A DNA stretch of 64,000 bases from Pelagibius litoralis (GTDB taxonomy: Bacteria; Pseudomonadota; Alphaproteobacteria; Kiloniellales; Kiloniellaceae). Both the position numbers and the translations under genes were made by a program. Of this stretch, positions 55,284 to 63,971 are shown piece after piece. The notes under the pieces are model-generated. The model saw nothing but the letters and a program-made list of their open reading frames with translations. It was not told where the DNA came from and made no database searches. The stretch lies in contig NZ_JAAQPH010000024.1 of assembly GCF_011683915.1 (NCBI RefSeq), forward strand, positions 1-64,000, in the 5' to 3' direction. The stretch's first letter is position 1. Each line of letters starts with the position of its first letter.

Positions 55284-55399
55284 GGTGATCTGCTCCCTTC
55301 CTCGCACGCTCCCCTCTTGGGCGTTCTGCGCGCCCAATCTGAAGTTCACGGCTTCCCGTCTACATCAAGTTGCCGGGTGACGGCAAGCCGTTGGAGAAG

Positions 55400-56359
55400 T
55401 CACTGGGCGGACACTTTGCCGGTAAGGCCGGCCTCCTGATAATACCGAATCGCGCCGGGGTGCAGTTCGGCCCCCAGGGTGGCCAGCATGTCGGCGTTGA
55501 CCCCGTTCCACCAGGGGTTGGCGGCGCCCATCTGGGTCTTGCCTTCCCAGAAGGTCTTGGTCAGCCGATAGGCGGTGTCCTCGTCCATCGCCGCCGTGGT
55601 GTAGGCGGCGACCGGCAGCGACGTGGTGGTGACGTCGTAATCGATGCCGGGATAGGTGCCGGCGGGGATCACCAGTTTGGTGCGCTTGGTGGCGGCAAGC
55701 TGTTCTTCCGACATCGACAGCAGGCGGATCTCGGTACCGGCGGCGGCCTCCATCACGTTGGGCGCGGGGTAGGAGCCGGCGGTGGCGAAGCCGTCGACCT
55801 GGCCGTTCTTCAGGGCCGGCACGGCGGAGCCCAGCTCCACGTTCACCAGCTTCACCTGGTCCGTCAGGCCGAAGAGTTCGAAGTTCTTGGCCGCCTCGCG
55901 GGCGCCGAAGCTGCCCTTGCCGATGATGAAGTCCTTGCCCGCCAGCCCGGCGAAGTCATCGACCCCGGCATCGGCGCGCACCACGTAGTGCATGGTGAGG
56001 GAGGGGATGGGAAACAGGCTGCGGATCTTTTCAAAGGCCGCGTCCTTGGGTTCGAACATCTTCTTGCCGGCCAGGGCCAGCTTCACCAGGCTGGGCGGCG
56101 TGGTGAAGACATAGTTGCCGCTGCGGTTGGCGGCCTCCTTCACGTTCTGGACCGAGCCCTGGCTTTCCTCCACCGTCACGATGATCTCGCCGCCGCTGCC
56201 GGCCTTCATGGCTTCGGCGATCTGCACCGCCATCTGGTAGTAGGACGAGGTGGATTTCGCGGATTTGTAGGTGACGCGGGTTTCCGCCGCGGCGCTCTGG
56301 CCGAAGGCGGAAAGAACGGTTGCGGCCGCCAGCGCGGCGGCCAGGGTTTTGCGGTTCAT
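55400..56359 (-). CDS. TAXI-family TRAP transporter substrate-binding protein
   Basis: 319 residues with signal peptide LAAALAAATVLSAFGQSAAA. Conserved stretches are STSSYYQMAVQIAEAMKAGS near the front, FTTPPSLVKLALAGKKMF and PDVDGFAT-like QVDGFATAGSYPAPNVMEAA, followed by AGTYPGIDYDVTTTSLP. It is the periplasmic binding partner of the fused permease at 53490; the ligand of most TAXI proteins is not known (glutamate-like acids in some). ATG 56359 follows GGGGAG at ideal spacing. Confidence 0.9.
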   Translation of the reverse strand: MNRKTLAAALAAATVLSAFGQSAAAETRVTYKSAKSTSSYYQMAVQIAEAMKAGSGGEIIVTVEESQGSVQNVKEAANRSGNYVFTTPPSLVKLALAGKKMFEPKDAAFEKIRSLFPIPSLTMHYVVRADAGVDDFAGLAGKDFIIGKGSFGAREAAKNFELFGLTDQVKLVNVELGSAVPALKNGQVDGFATAGSYPAPNVMEAAAGTEIRLLSMSEEQLAATKRTKLVIPAGTYPGIDYDVTTTSLPVAAYTTAAMDEDTAYRLTKTFWEGKTQMGAANPWWNGVNADMLATLGAELHPGAIRYYQEAGLTGKVSAQ

Positions 56360-56492
56360 CCGGGCTGCTCCCCATGTGTGTTTTCGCCCGCCGTCGCGGC
56401 GGTCATTTCTTGGCCAAGAGCCTGCCGCAAAGGACCGGATCGGGCAAGACCCGGCAAGTCGGGCGCGGCCCCACATCTCAGATCCCCGGCAT

Positions 56493-57305
56493 TCAGATAA
56501 TGGCGTGGCGGACCTTGGCGGAGACCCATTCGCTGACCGCCACCGTGGCCAGGATGACCAGCAGGATCAGCGACACCTGGGTCCAGGCGAGGCTGTTGAT
56601 CGAGGAACTGAGCTGCAGGCCGATACCGCCGGCGCCGACCAGGCCGAGCACCGTGGATTCGCGGATGTTGATGTCCCAGCGGAAGACCGCGATGCCGGCG
56701 AAGGCGGGCAGGATCTGCGGCACGATGCCGTAGGCGAGACGCTGCGGCCCGGTCGCGCCGGTCGCGGTGACGGCCTCGACCTGGGTGGCATCGATCTCCT
56801 CGATGGCTTCGTAGAGCAGCTTGGCGCAGAAGCCGATGGAGCGCAGGCCGATGGCGATGACGCCGGCGAAGACGCCGGGCCCGATGATGGCCACCAGCAT
56901 CAGCGCCCAGATCAACGAGTTGATCGAACGCGAGGAAACGATGATGAAGAGCGCGACCGAGCGCACGACCGGGTGCGGGCTGGTGTTGCTGGCAGCGCAG
57001 AAGGCGATGGGAAAGGCCAGCACCAGGGCGATGAGGGTGCCCAGGGTCGCGATGTTGATGGTGTCCCAGATCGGCAGCCAGAGCTGTTCCATGTAGGACC
57101 ACTTGGGCGGTACCATCCGCTCGGCCATGTCGGCGGCCTGGGTGCCGGCATCGGCGACGAAGAACCAGATCGTCTTATCGGAAATGATCTGCCAGGAATA
57201 GACGACGATGGCGACGCCGACCAGCCAGGCAAACCATCGGCCCCACTGCTGCGGCGTGGTGCGGCGCCTCCAGACCAGGCGATCGTTTTGTTCGATTACC
57301 GGCAT
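56493..57305 (-). CDS. phnE: Phosphonate-type ABC transporter permease, second PhnE subunit
   Basis: 270 residues with about six helices. The permease-ATPase coupling loop is EEIDATQVEAVTATGATGPQ, followed by LAYGIVPQILPAFAGIAVFR and ESTVLGLVGAGGIG, all typical of PhnE. It is separated by one base from the other PhnE gene and forms a heterodimeric channel with it. It closes the phnD-phnC-phnE-phnE operon. Confidence 0.92.
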   Translation of the reverse strand: MPVIEQNDRLVWRRRTTPQQWGRWFAWLVGVAIVVYSWQIISDKTIWFFVADAGTQAADMAERMVPPKWSYMEQLWLPIWDTINIATLGTLIALVLAFPIAFCAASNTSPHPVVRSVALFIIVSSRSINSLIWALMLVAIIGPGVFAGVIAIGLRSIGFCAKLLYEAIEEIDATQVEAVTATGATGPQRLAYGIVPQILPAFAGIAVFRWDINIRESTVLGLVGAGGIGLQLSSSINSLAWTQVSLILLVILATVAVSEWVSAKVRHAII

Positions 57306-57306
57306 G

Positions 57307-58116
57307 TCACTGCACCCAGCGCCTGAGATAGCCGGAGAGATATTCCAGCACCATGACGATACCGATGATCACCAGCAGGATCGCCGCCGCCGAATCGAAT
57401 TCGTAGCGGTCGAAGGCGGTCAGCAGGGTTGCGCCGATGCCGCCGCCGCCGACGATCCCGACCACGGCGGATTCGCGAAAGTTGATGTCCAGCCGGTACA
57501 TCGACAGGCCGATCATGCGGGGCATCACCTGAGGCTGGATGGCGTAGTTGATCCATTGGAACCAGGAGGCGCCGGTCGCCTTCACGGCTTCGGCCTGAGA
57601 CGGGTCCATGTTCTCGATGTCCTCGGCCAGCAGTTTGGCGAAGAAGCCGACCGTGGCGATGGAGAGCGCCAGGAAGCCGGCGAAGGGCCCGAAGCCGAAA
57701 AGCTTCACGGCGAAGATCGCCAGGATCACTTCGGGGAAGGTGCGCGAAACCGCGACGATGCCGCGGCAGAACAGATAGACCGGCATGGGCGCCAGGTTCT
57801 TCGCCGCGCCCAGGCCGACGGGAACGGAAAGGGCGATGCCGGCGACAGTGGCGATGACCGTCATCCAGATCGATTCCAGAATGCCGTCGACGATGGAATC
57901 CCAGCGCGTCACGAAGTCGGGCGGGAAGAAGGCGCTGAGGAAGGCGGCGCCGCGCGGCAGCCCGTCCATCACCCGGGTCCAGTTGACCTCCATGGTCCCC
58001 AGGGCCAGCGCCAGATAGATCGCCGCGCCCAGCCACAGGCCGCGCCGCAGCCAGGCCGAGGCGATCAGCGGCGGTTTCTTCCAGCTGCGTGGATAGGCCG
58101 GGCTGAGTTCGCTCAC
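57307..58116 (-). CDS. phnE: Phosphonate-type ABC transporter permease, first PhnE subunit
   Basis: 269 residues; the coupling loop is [20 protein letters not shown] and the C-terminal stretch [20 protein letters not shown] is diagnostic. It shares the fold and about the same length as the other PhnE but is clearly diverged from it. Its start overlaps the stop of phnC by four bases (ATGA), showing coupled translation. Confidence 0.92.
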   Translation of the reverse strand: MSELSPAYPRSWKKPPLIASAWLRRGLWLGAAIYLALALGTMEVNWTRVMDGLPRGAAFLSAFFPPDFVTRWDSIVDGILESIWMTVIATVAGIALSVPVGLGAAKNLAPMPVYLFCRGIVAVSRTFPEVILAIFAVKLFGFGPFAGFLALSIATVGFFAKLLAEDIENMDPSQAEAVKATGASWFQWINYAIQPQVMPRMIGLSMYRLDINFRESAVVGIVGGGGIGATLLTAFDRYEFDSAAAILLVIIGIVMVLEYLSGYLRRWVQ

Positions 58117-58934
58117 CTGTCAGCCCCGAGTACGGCTTCTGCGGTGGTCGTCTCTTCTTCCTCTTCTTCCTCGACCTTGTCGATGGTCGCTTCCCAGTCC
58201 TCTTCGCCGTAGATCGTGGTCAGCACATCGCTGGTCAGTCCGTTGGGTGGGCCGTCGTAGACGATCTCGCCCAGCTGCAGGCCGACGATGCGCTGGCCGA
58301 ACATCTGCGCCAGCATCACGTCGTGAATGTTGATGATGGCGGCGAGGCCCCGTTCGGTGCAAAGCTCGCAGACCAGCCGCATGATCTGGCGCGACGTCTT
58401 GGGGTCCAGGCTGGCGGTCGGCTCGTCGACCAGCAGCAGCTCGGGGTTCTGAATGAGGGCACGGGCGATCCCCACCCGCTGGCGCTGGCCGCCGGAAAGT
58501 TCGTCGGCGCGCTTGTCGGCCATGTGCATGAGGCCGACCCGGTCGAGCAGCCTGAAGGCCTCGGCCACGTCGTCGGGCGGAAATTTGCGGAACCAGCTGC
58601 GCCAGAAGCCGACGTATCCCAGCCGTCCCGACAGCACGTTCTCCATCACCGTCAGGCGTTCGACCAGGGCGTATTCCTGGAAGATCATGCCCATGCGCCG
58701 GCGCAGACGGCGCAGCTCCCCCGCGCCGACGGCGGCCACATTGACGTCGTTCAGATAGACGGCACCGGCGGTCGGCTCCACCAGGCGGTTGATGCAGCGG
58801 ATCAGGGTCGACTTGCCGGCGCCCGAGGGACCGATCAGGGCCAGCACCTGGCCTTTGGGAATCTCAAGATTGACCCCCTTCAAGGCTTGGTCGCCGGTTT
58901 TGTAGCGCTTTACAAGGTTTTCGAGACGCAGCAT
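58113..58934 (-). CDS. phnC: Phosphonate-type ABC transporter ATP-binding protein
   Basis: 273 residues: Walker [11 protein letters not shown]-loop [20 protein letters not shown], signature [15 protein letters not shown], Walker [13 protein letters not shown]. The N terminus [20 protein letters not shown] and the PhnC-type insert near residue 115 support the assignment. The last 30 residues form an acidic tail ([14 protein letters not shown]) that is unusual for the family. ATG 58934 is chosen; an upstream extension to 58973 is poorly supported. Confidence 0.93.
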   Translation of the reverse strand: MLRLENLVKRYKTGDQALKGVNLEIPKGQVLALIGPSGAGKSTLIRCINRLVEPTAGAVYLNDVNVAAVGAGELRRLRRRMGMIFQEYALVERLTVMENVLSGRLGYVGFWRSWFRKFPPDDVAEAFRLLDRVGLMHMADKRADELSGGQRQRVGIARALIQNPELLLVDEPTASLDPKTSRQIMRLVCELCTERGLAAIINIHDVMLAQMFGQRIVGLQLGEIVYDGPPNGLTSDVLTTIYGEEDWEATIDKVEEEEEEETTTAEAVLGADR

Positions 58935-59022
58935 CTCATTCCCCGACTTGATCTCATTCCCGACTTGCCGCAAAGAAGGGGAAGCGGGCTCTTACGAGCC
59001 CGCTTCCCGGATCACCATCGCA

Positions 59023-59997
59023 TTACTTGCAGTCGTAGGAGACGCCGTTGGCGGTGTCGATCTTGCGGATCACATTCCAATCGGACTTGTGATGGATCGA
59101 GATGAAGCGTGCTTCCTTCTTGAACTCGGCCTGCAGGTCCGAGCCTTCCCAGGGGAAGGAGAAGAAGGCTTCCTTGATCTTGGCGACCACCACCGGATGC
59201 AGGTTGTGGGCGTGGCCGTAGCCGGTGGTCGGGAAGGTCTGCGACTTGTAGACCGTGCGGTAGGCATCGGCCTTCACGGCGTCGCGGTCGATCATGCGCT
59301 TGAGGACCGAGTTGGCCACGGCGGCGGCTTCGTAGTCCTTGTTGACGACACCCAGGATCGAGTTGTCGTGCTTGCCTGAATAGGTGGTCTTGAAGTCCTT
59401 GTCCGCTTCCATGCCGAACTCGCCCTTGAGGATCGCCGAGGGCGCCTTGAAGCCGGAGTTGGAGGTCGGGGAGGTGAAGGCCAGGGTCTTGCCCTTCAGA
59501 TCGCCCGGCGACTGAATGGCGCTGTCGGCCGGAACGATGATCTCCATCTCATAACCGAAAGAGCCGTCGGCCGAAGCCATCATCGCAAAAGGCACGAAGC
59601 CGGCACAGGAGACCGCGACCGGATTGCCGCCGGTGTTCACACCGGCGATGTGCAGGCGCCCTGAGCGCATCGCTTCGTACTGCGCGGCATAGGACTGAAC
59701 CGGGAAGAAAACGACCTCTTTGCCGGTCACTTCCGCCATGTGCTGGATGAAGCCGTCCCACACCTTGGCATAAACAGCCGGGTCTTCGACCGGGGTGTAG
59801 GAGAAGATGATGGTATCGGGGTCGACCCAGTCGGCCGGATCGGCCGGCAGGTCCGCCGTCAGGTTGAAGTCGCGGTCGCAGTAGCGCTCGTCGAGCGTGC
59901 CGCGATGGCAGTCCTCGGCCGCCTGGACCTGAGGCGCAAACGCCATGAAGCCCAGAACCAAGCCCGAAACAACGGCCAGTGATGCAGATAATCTCAT
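59023..59997 (-). CDS. phnD: Phosphate/phosphite/phosphonate-type ABC substrate-binding protein
   Basis: 324 residues with signal peptide VVSGLVLGFMAFAPQVQAAE. The PhnD-like fold shows YTPVEDPAVYAKVWDGFIQH, ITGVNTG-like HIAGVNTGGNP, LKGKTLAFTSPTSNSGFKAP and KKEARFISIHHKSDWNVIRK. Four cysteines (two in AEDCHRGTLDERYCDRD, one in VSCAGF, one at the very end in YDCK) are unusual and may form disulfides. The ligand may be phosphonate, phosphite or another compound; no lyase or hydrolase genes are near. ATG 59997 follows GAGGGAGGAAG. First gene of phnDCEE. Confidence 0.9.
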   Translation of the reverse strand: MRLSASLAVVSGLVLGFMAFAPQVQAAEDCHRGTLDERYCDRDFNLTADLPADPADWVDPDTIIFSYTPVEDPAVYAKVWDGFIQHMAEVTGKEVVFFPVQSYAAQYEAMRSGRLHIAGVNTGGNPVAVSCAGFVPFAMMASADGSFGYEMEIIVPADSAIQSPGDLKGKTLAFTSPTSNSGFKAPSAILKGEFGMEADKDFKTTYSGKHDNSILGVVNKDYEAAAVANSVLKRMIDRDAVKADAYRTVYKSQTFPTTGYGHAHNLHPVVVAKIKEAFFSFPWEGSDLQAEFKKEARFISIHHKSDWNVIRKIDTANGVSYDCK

Positions 59998-60257
59998 GCT
60001 TTCTTCCTCCCTCTGCGCAACTTGTCGAAGCGTTGCCGCCATCGGGCGGGCTCCGTGCTTTGTTGCAAATTTGTGGCGCTAAGCTCTCAGATCGGCGCGG
60101 GCTCGCCAAGCAGAAACTGACCTGGGATAGGCTTCTGCCGGGGGGTCTGCTCTGGAGCCGCCTGCACAGCGGATCGGGCCCGTGGTCTGCGTCCTTAAGC
60201 GTTAGTTGAAGGGGGTTCTGCAACGTTGGGTCGGTTTCTCAATGCCGCCGGGCACCG

Positions 60258-61178
60258 TCAGTCATTTGCGCAGCCAGTCGCGATGGCCAGGTTGTCGATC
60301 AGGCGGACCTGGCCCAGCCAGGCGGCGGCGAAGAGCCGGGCCGGCTGCTCGGCGCGTTCGAGCGGCTGCAGGCTGTCGGCGCCGCGCAGTTCCAGGTAGT
60401 CGATCGGGTCGAAGCCGGCCTCGGTGAGCGCCGCCCGGGCCCAGGCGAGCGCCGGCTGTGCCGGGGTCCGGCCGTCCTTCAGGCGCGCCGCCAGTTCGCT
60501 CAGAACCCGGTACATCGCCGTCGCCTGATCGCGCTGCGCCGGGGTCAGCAGAAGGTTGCGTGACGACAGCGCCAGGCCGTCCGCCTCGCGCACCGTCGCC
60601 ACCGCCTCGATACGCACCGGGATGTCCAGGTCGCGGGCCATGCGCCTGATGACCAGGAGCTGCTGATAGTCCTTCTCGCCGAAATAGGCCGCGTCGGGCA
60701 GGGACTGCAGCAGCAGCTTCGCGACCACCGTCGCCACGCCCTCCATATGGCCGGGCCGGGCCGCGCCGCAGAGACAATCGGACAGCAGCGGCACCGATAC
60801 GCGGGTCTGGTAGCCCTCGGGATAGACCTCTTCGGCGGCCGGTGCGAAGAGCACATCGACCCCCATCTCGGCGAGCTTGGCGGCATCGCCGGCCTCGTCG
60901 CGCGGATAGCCCGAAAGGTCGTCGCGCCGGTTGAACTGCATCGGATTGACGAAAATCGTGGTGATCACCCGGTCGCAATCGCTCCGGGCCCGGCGCACCA
61001 GCGCCAGGTGCCCGTCGTGCAGGGCGCCCATGGTCGGGACGATGGCGACGCTCTCCCCGGCGCGTCGCCAGGCGGCGACCTGGCTGCGCAGCGCGGCGAT
61101 CCGGCGCAGTTTGGCCAGTTCCTTCGCGTCTGGGGTGGTCCCTCGGGCGGCCCCTGGGGCGGTTCCAGCGGCGGTCAT
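60258..61178 (-). CDS. panC: Pantothenate synthetase
   Basis: 306 residues. It joins pantoate and beta-alanine using ATP in the vitamin B5 pathway. VPTMGALHDGHLALVRRAR holds the HIGH-like motif, FVNPMQFNRRDDLSGYPRDE and YFGEKDYQQLLVIRRMARDL hold substrate residues, and SSRNLLLTPAQRDQA is the conserved KMSKS-like region. The first 25 residues are extra compared with E. coli; start ATG 61178 is the first possible one. It follows the DUF1353 gene by 112 bases in the same direction. Confidence 0.94.
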   Translation of the reverse strand: MTAAGTAPGAARGTTPDAKELAKLRRIAALRSQVAAWRRAGESVAIVPTMGALHDGHLALVRRARSDCDRVITTIFVNPMQFNRRDDLSGYPRDEAGDAAKLAEMGVDVLFAPAAEEVYPEGYQTRVSVPLLSDCLCGAARPGHMEGVATVVAKLLLQSLPDAAYFGEKDYQQLLVIRRMARDLDIPVRIEAVATVREADGLALSSRNLLLTPAQRDQATAMYRVLSELAARLKDGRTPAQPALAWARAALTEAGFDPIDYLELRGADSLQPLERAEQPARLFAAAWLGQVRLIDNLAIATGCAND

Positions 61179-61290
61179 GATCTCATCCCCTCTTTTGCGG
61201 CACCTGCGAAGTGGGGAATTCTGCGGTAATTCTGCTTTCGATCAACAATTCTTTTTGCAATGCAACATTAAACCGCCGGCGCCGCGGCGG

Positions 61291-61863
61291 TCAGCCCGAC
61301 CGTCCATGCCCGTCGTCGAGAAGCGGCAGCCAGTCTTCCATTCTCTGCTTGAGCGAATAGGGTTTGCGGCGGAACACGAACCCGCCGACGGTCCGGACGG
61401 CGAGATACATCGGGCAGCGCATCGCCACCTTCGACACCGTCATGCCGGCGAGGAACATCGCGTCGGCAAAATGCCGATTGCGCCCTAGGGATGGATGTCC
61501 CGTGTCCCGGAAATCGGTCCAGGCCATGTAGAGGTAGTCGTGAACGACACTGGCTTCGAGATGCCGGCCGATGGGGCCGGCGAAAGCCCATAGCGCCTGC
61601 GGCACGGAAGCCAGATCGGTAAAGAGGCCGCGCGGCGCCTTTATGGTCAGGCGCCGGGACCCGCCATCCTTCAGGTGCACCGTCATGGCGACGCGGAAAT
61701 CGGCGGCGAGTTGCCAGAGCGATTCCGGGGTCTTGCGAACGTGCACCTTTGCATGGCGCAGGAACTTCAGCTCGTCCAGGTATTCGAAGTCGGCGATCCG
61801 GCGGATATCGTCTTGCGGAAACGGGTCCGGTCCCGGGTCCCATCCCGGCTCTCCTGTCGTCAT
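61291..61863 (-). CDS. DUF1353-family protein
   Basis: 190 residues. The conserved part is IKAPRGLFTDLASVPQALWA, then GPIGRHLEASVVHDYLY, which define DUF1353; the family occurs often in phages and mobile DNA, and its function is unknown. A basic C terminus follows. Start ATG 61863 has AAGGAG eight bases upstream. It is divergent from the RraA-like gene and there are no phage genes next to it. Confidence 0.8.
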   Translation of the reverse strand: MTTGEPGWDPGPDPFPQDDIRRIADFEYLDELKFLRHAKVHVRKTPESLWQLAADFRVAMTVHLKDGGSRRLTIKAPRGLFTDLASVPQALWAFAGPIGRHLEASVVHDYLYMAWTDFRDTGHPSLGRNRHFADAMFLAGMTVSKVAMRCPMYLAVRTVGGFVFRRKPYSLKQRMEDWLPLLDDGHGRSG

Positions 61864-62092
61864 GTCGTGTCTCCTTGCGCTAGGGGCGAAGATCCACAGC
61901 AGGCGTCGCTGCAAGCCTTACCCGAACCGCCCCTGCGGGTCGAGCAGCGATCCCTGCCGGGCCTGTGTGAAATACGGGCGTTGTTCTTGTCCGTGTCGGG
62001 AGGTATCGCGCCACTGCGCCGGCCGCGTCGTTTTCCACTGCGCTTCCCCGCGGTCAGCGGCTAGCATGGCGGAAACGAAAAGGGGGAAAGGG

Positions 62093-62761
62093 ATGGCCGG
62101 CAACACCGGGAACGAGGCCGATCTGACGGCGCGTCTGCAGGCCTGCTACACGGGCGTGGTGCATGACGTGATGCGCGATCTCGGCCTCCGCGATTTCACT
62201 TTGCCCCACGACATCCGCCCGCTGATTCCGGAAAAGCGGCTGGCCGGACCCGTGTTCACGCTGTCCGGCCATATCGACCACAATGCCGACCCGCATGAGA
62301 CCTTGCTGCAGTGGACCGGTTTTCTCGGCAAGGCCCGGCCCGGCACGGTGGTGGTCTGCCAGCCCAACGACGCGACCATCGCCCATATGGGCGAGCTTTC
62401 GGCGGAAACCCTGCAGCGGCGCGGTATCCTCGGCTATCTCGTAGACGGCGGTTGCCGCGACGTCGATTTCATTCTGGAGATCGGCTTTCCCGTATTCTGC
62501 CGCTACACCACGCCGCGCGATGTGGTGGGCGTCTGGCTGCCCGACGGCATGGATGTGCCGATCCGCATCGGCGAGACGGATATCCACCCCGGCGATTACA
62601 TCCTGGCCGACCGCGACGGCGCCTGCGTGCTGCCCCGGGCGCAGGCGGCGGTCATCGTGACGGCGGCGGAGGCGGCGGTGCAGACCGAAAACAAAGTGCG
62701 CCGCGCCATCCTCGACGGCATGGACCCGCAGCAGGCCTATCTGAAATACGGCAAGTTCTGA
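62093..62761 (+). CDS. RraA-like / HMG aldolase-fold protein
   Basis: 222 residues. VVHDVMRDLGLRDFTLPHDI near the front, LSGHIDHNADPHETLL and the G-Y-x-V-DGG-x-RD motif (GILGYLVDGGCRDVDFI) mark the RraA/4-hydroxy-4-methyl-2-oxoglutarate aldolase family; GVWLPDGM and IHPGDYILADRDGACVLP follow. Members are either class II pyruvate aldolases or, in E. coli, an inhibitor of RNase E. The longer length favours an aldolase-like enzyme. ATG 62093 follows AGGGGG at 62081-62086. Confidence 0.83.
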   Translation: MAGNTGNEADLTARLQACYTGVVHDVMRDLGLRDFTLPHDIRPLIPEKRLAGPVFTLSGHIDHNADPHETLLQWTGFLGKARPGTVVVCQPNDATIAHMGELSAETLQRRGILGYLVDGGCRDVDFILEIGFPVFCRYTTPRDVVGVWLPDGMDVPIRIGETDIHPGDYILADRDGACVLPRAQAAVIVTAAEAAVQTENKVRRAILDGMDPQQAYLKYGKF

Positions 62762-62813
62762 AGGGCGGCAAAGAACCGCGGCTTGGTTTTCACTTCTGCC
62801 GTAATTTGCTTAT

Positions 62814-62923
62814 CGTCACCCTGGGGCTTGTCCCGAGTATCCATGCCTCGGCCCGTTCCGAAGTCCGAAGATAAGGTCCGTGCGGTGGTGCCATGGACCC
62901 TCGGGACAAGCCCGAGGGTGACG
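62814..62923. repeat. Family E inverted repeat (CCCTCGGGCTTGTCCCGAG type)
   Basis: Two 32-base arms (62814-62845 and 62892-62923) are complementary at 29 positions. The core reads GGCTTGTCCCGAG on one arm and CTCGGGACAAGCCCGAGGGT on the other. Sequences of this type are widespread as intergenic repeats in alphaproteobacteria. It lies 52 bases after the RraA-like gene and ends 25 bases before the 3' end of the HTH gene. Confidence 0.85.
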
Positions 62924-62948
62924 GCTGTGTGTGGCGGGTGGCGCGGCG

Positions 62949-63176
62949 CTACTGTTTCAGGCGCACGCCGGGGCCGCCGCCGTTGGCGGGGATGAACATG
63001 ACCCCGGCGGCTTCCAGTGCGGCCTTGATGGCGGTGATGTTGGCGGGGATGGGGCTGCGGCGCTCCAACTCAAAACCGTTGATGGTGCTGATGCTGACGC
63101 GGGAGGCTTTCGCAAGATCGGGTATGCTCCAGCGCAACAGGGCGCGGGCGGCGCGGGATTGGTCCGGGGTAATCAT
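62949..63176 (-). CDS. Small XRE-type helix-turn-helix protein (paralogue 1)
   Basis: 75 residues, nearly all a helix-turn-helix domain: SRAARALLRWSIPDLAKASR then VSISTINGFELERRSPIPAN, ending FIPANGGGPGVRLKQ. The GGGPGVRL end is typical of a small regulator family common in alphaproteobacteria. It is divergent from and clearly homologous to the gene at 63374. No toxin gene is next to it. Confidence 0.82.
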   Translation of the reverse strand: MITPDQSRAARALLRWSIPDLAKASRVSISTINGFELERRSPIPANITAIKAALEAAGVMFIPANGGGPGVRLKQ

Positions 63177-63373
63177 GCCGGGATACTCAACGGCTGACCG
63201 CTAGGCGTCAAGGTTGCGAAAATCATTGATTTTTCCCGCGAGGCTTTCTATTTTTACTTGAATGTTTAAAGTTCATATAAACTGAAAACATTCAATCGAG
63301 AAAAGCGGCGCGAAAAGGTGTTAGCCGCACCCTTCCGCGCCTGACCGCAACCCGACTTAAGAGGAGTCAGGTC

Positions 63374-63712
63374 ATGGCTAAAGCCAGTCTTATCACGGAT
63401 TCGTCTTCCCCCGGCAACGGCGCCGGGGCGGTTCCGGTGCTGCCGGAACCCTTCCAGATCGCCGGTAAACCCATAATCACCGGCCCACAGTGCCGCGCGG
63501 CGCGCGCCATGCTGCGGTGGAGCCGCGAAGATCTCGGCGAGCGCGCCAGCATCCACTACATCACTCTCTGCAATTTCGAACTCGGCCATAACGCCCTGAA
63601 GCCGGGCACCGCCCAGCTTCTGCGCCTGACCTTCGAGGCGGCAGGCGTTCTTCTGATCGACGATGACGGCAGCGGCGGCCCCGGCGTCTGCCTTGCCAAA
63701 CCGGTTACATAA
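63374..63712 (+). CDS. Small XRE-type helix-turn-helix protein (paralogue 2)
   Basis: 112 residues: a 37-residue N-terminal extension (MAKASLITDSSSPGNGAGA...) and then a domain that matches paralogue 1: CRAARAMLRWSREDLGERAS, then NFELGHNALKPGTAQLLRLT and GGPGVCLAKPVT. The recognition helix is changed (IHYITLCNFE instead of VSISTINGFE). Start ATG 63374 follows AAGAGGAG at 63359-63366. The 197 bases between the two genes include an AT-rich stretch near 63225-63300 and are the likely common control region. Confidence 0.82.
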   Translation: MAKASLITDSSSPGNGAGAVPVLPEPFQIAGKPIITGPQCRAARAMLRWSREDLGERASIHYITLCNFELGHNALKPGTAQLLRLTFEAAGVLLIDDDGSGGPGVCLAKPVT

Positions 63713-63725
63713 CGGCGCTCGGTTA

Positions 63726-63869
63726 CCCCTCACCCTCCCGCTTCGCGGGCCCCTCCTTCTCCCACGGAGGGGAGAGGGTATTACAGCGGCCCTTTTTGGT
63801 TCCCCCTCTCCCCTCCGTGGGAGAGGGCCGGGGTGAGGGGGCTCCCGCGCAGCGGGAGAATGAGGGGAG
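63726..63869. repeat. Family A palindromic repeat, copy 5
   Basis: It begins CCCCTCACCCTCCCGCTTCG and has CTCCCACGGAGGGGAGAGGG, CTTTTTGGTTCCCCCTCTCC, CTCCGTGGGAGAGGGCCGGG and GAGGGGGCTCCCGCGCAGCG. The centre agrees almost exactly with copy 1 near 5061-5090. It begins 13 bases after the stop of the HTH gene at 63712. Confidence 0.87.
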
Positions 63870-63971
63870 TTTATCGCGTCTATCCTCGCAACCCCGGTGC
63901 CAATCTTGCCGCTTGCCGTTGGCGGCGAATGCCCCGATATGAAGGCCTGTTGATCACTTCAGGAAGAATGG

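Noticed and set aside
53832-55439. 535-codon plus-strand frame opposite the TRAP permease
   Set aside because: Its sequence is dominated by Gln, Gly, Asp and Glu, the usual reverse image of hydrophobic GC-rich codons. The permease is clear.
62949-63712. Toxin-antitoxin module around the two HTH genes
   Set aside because: No small toxin-like gene lies next to either HTH gene, and both products are regulators of the same family.
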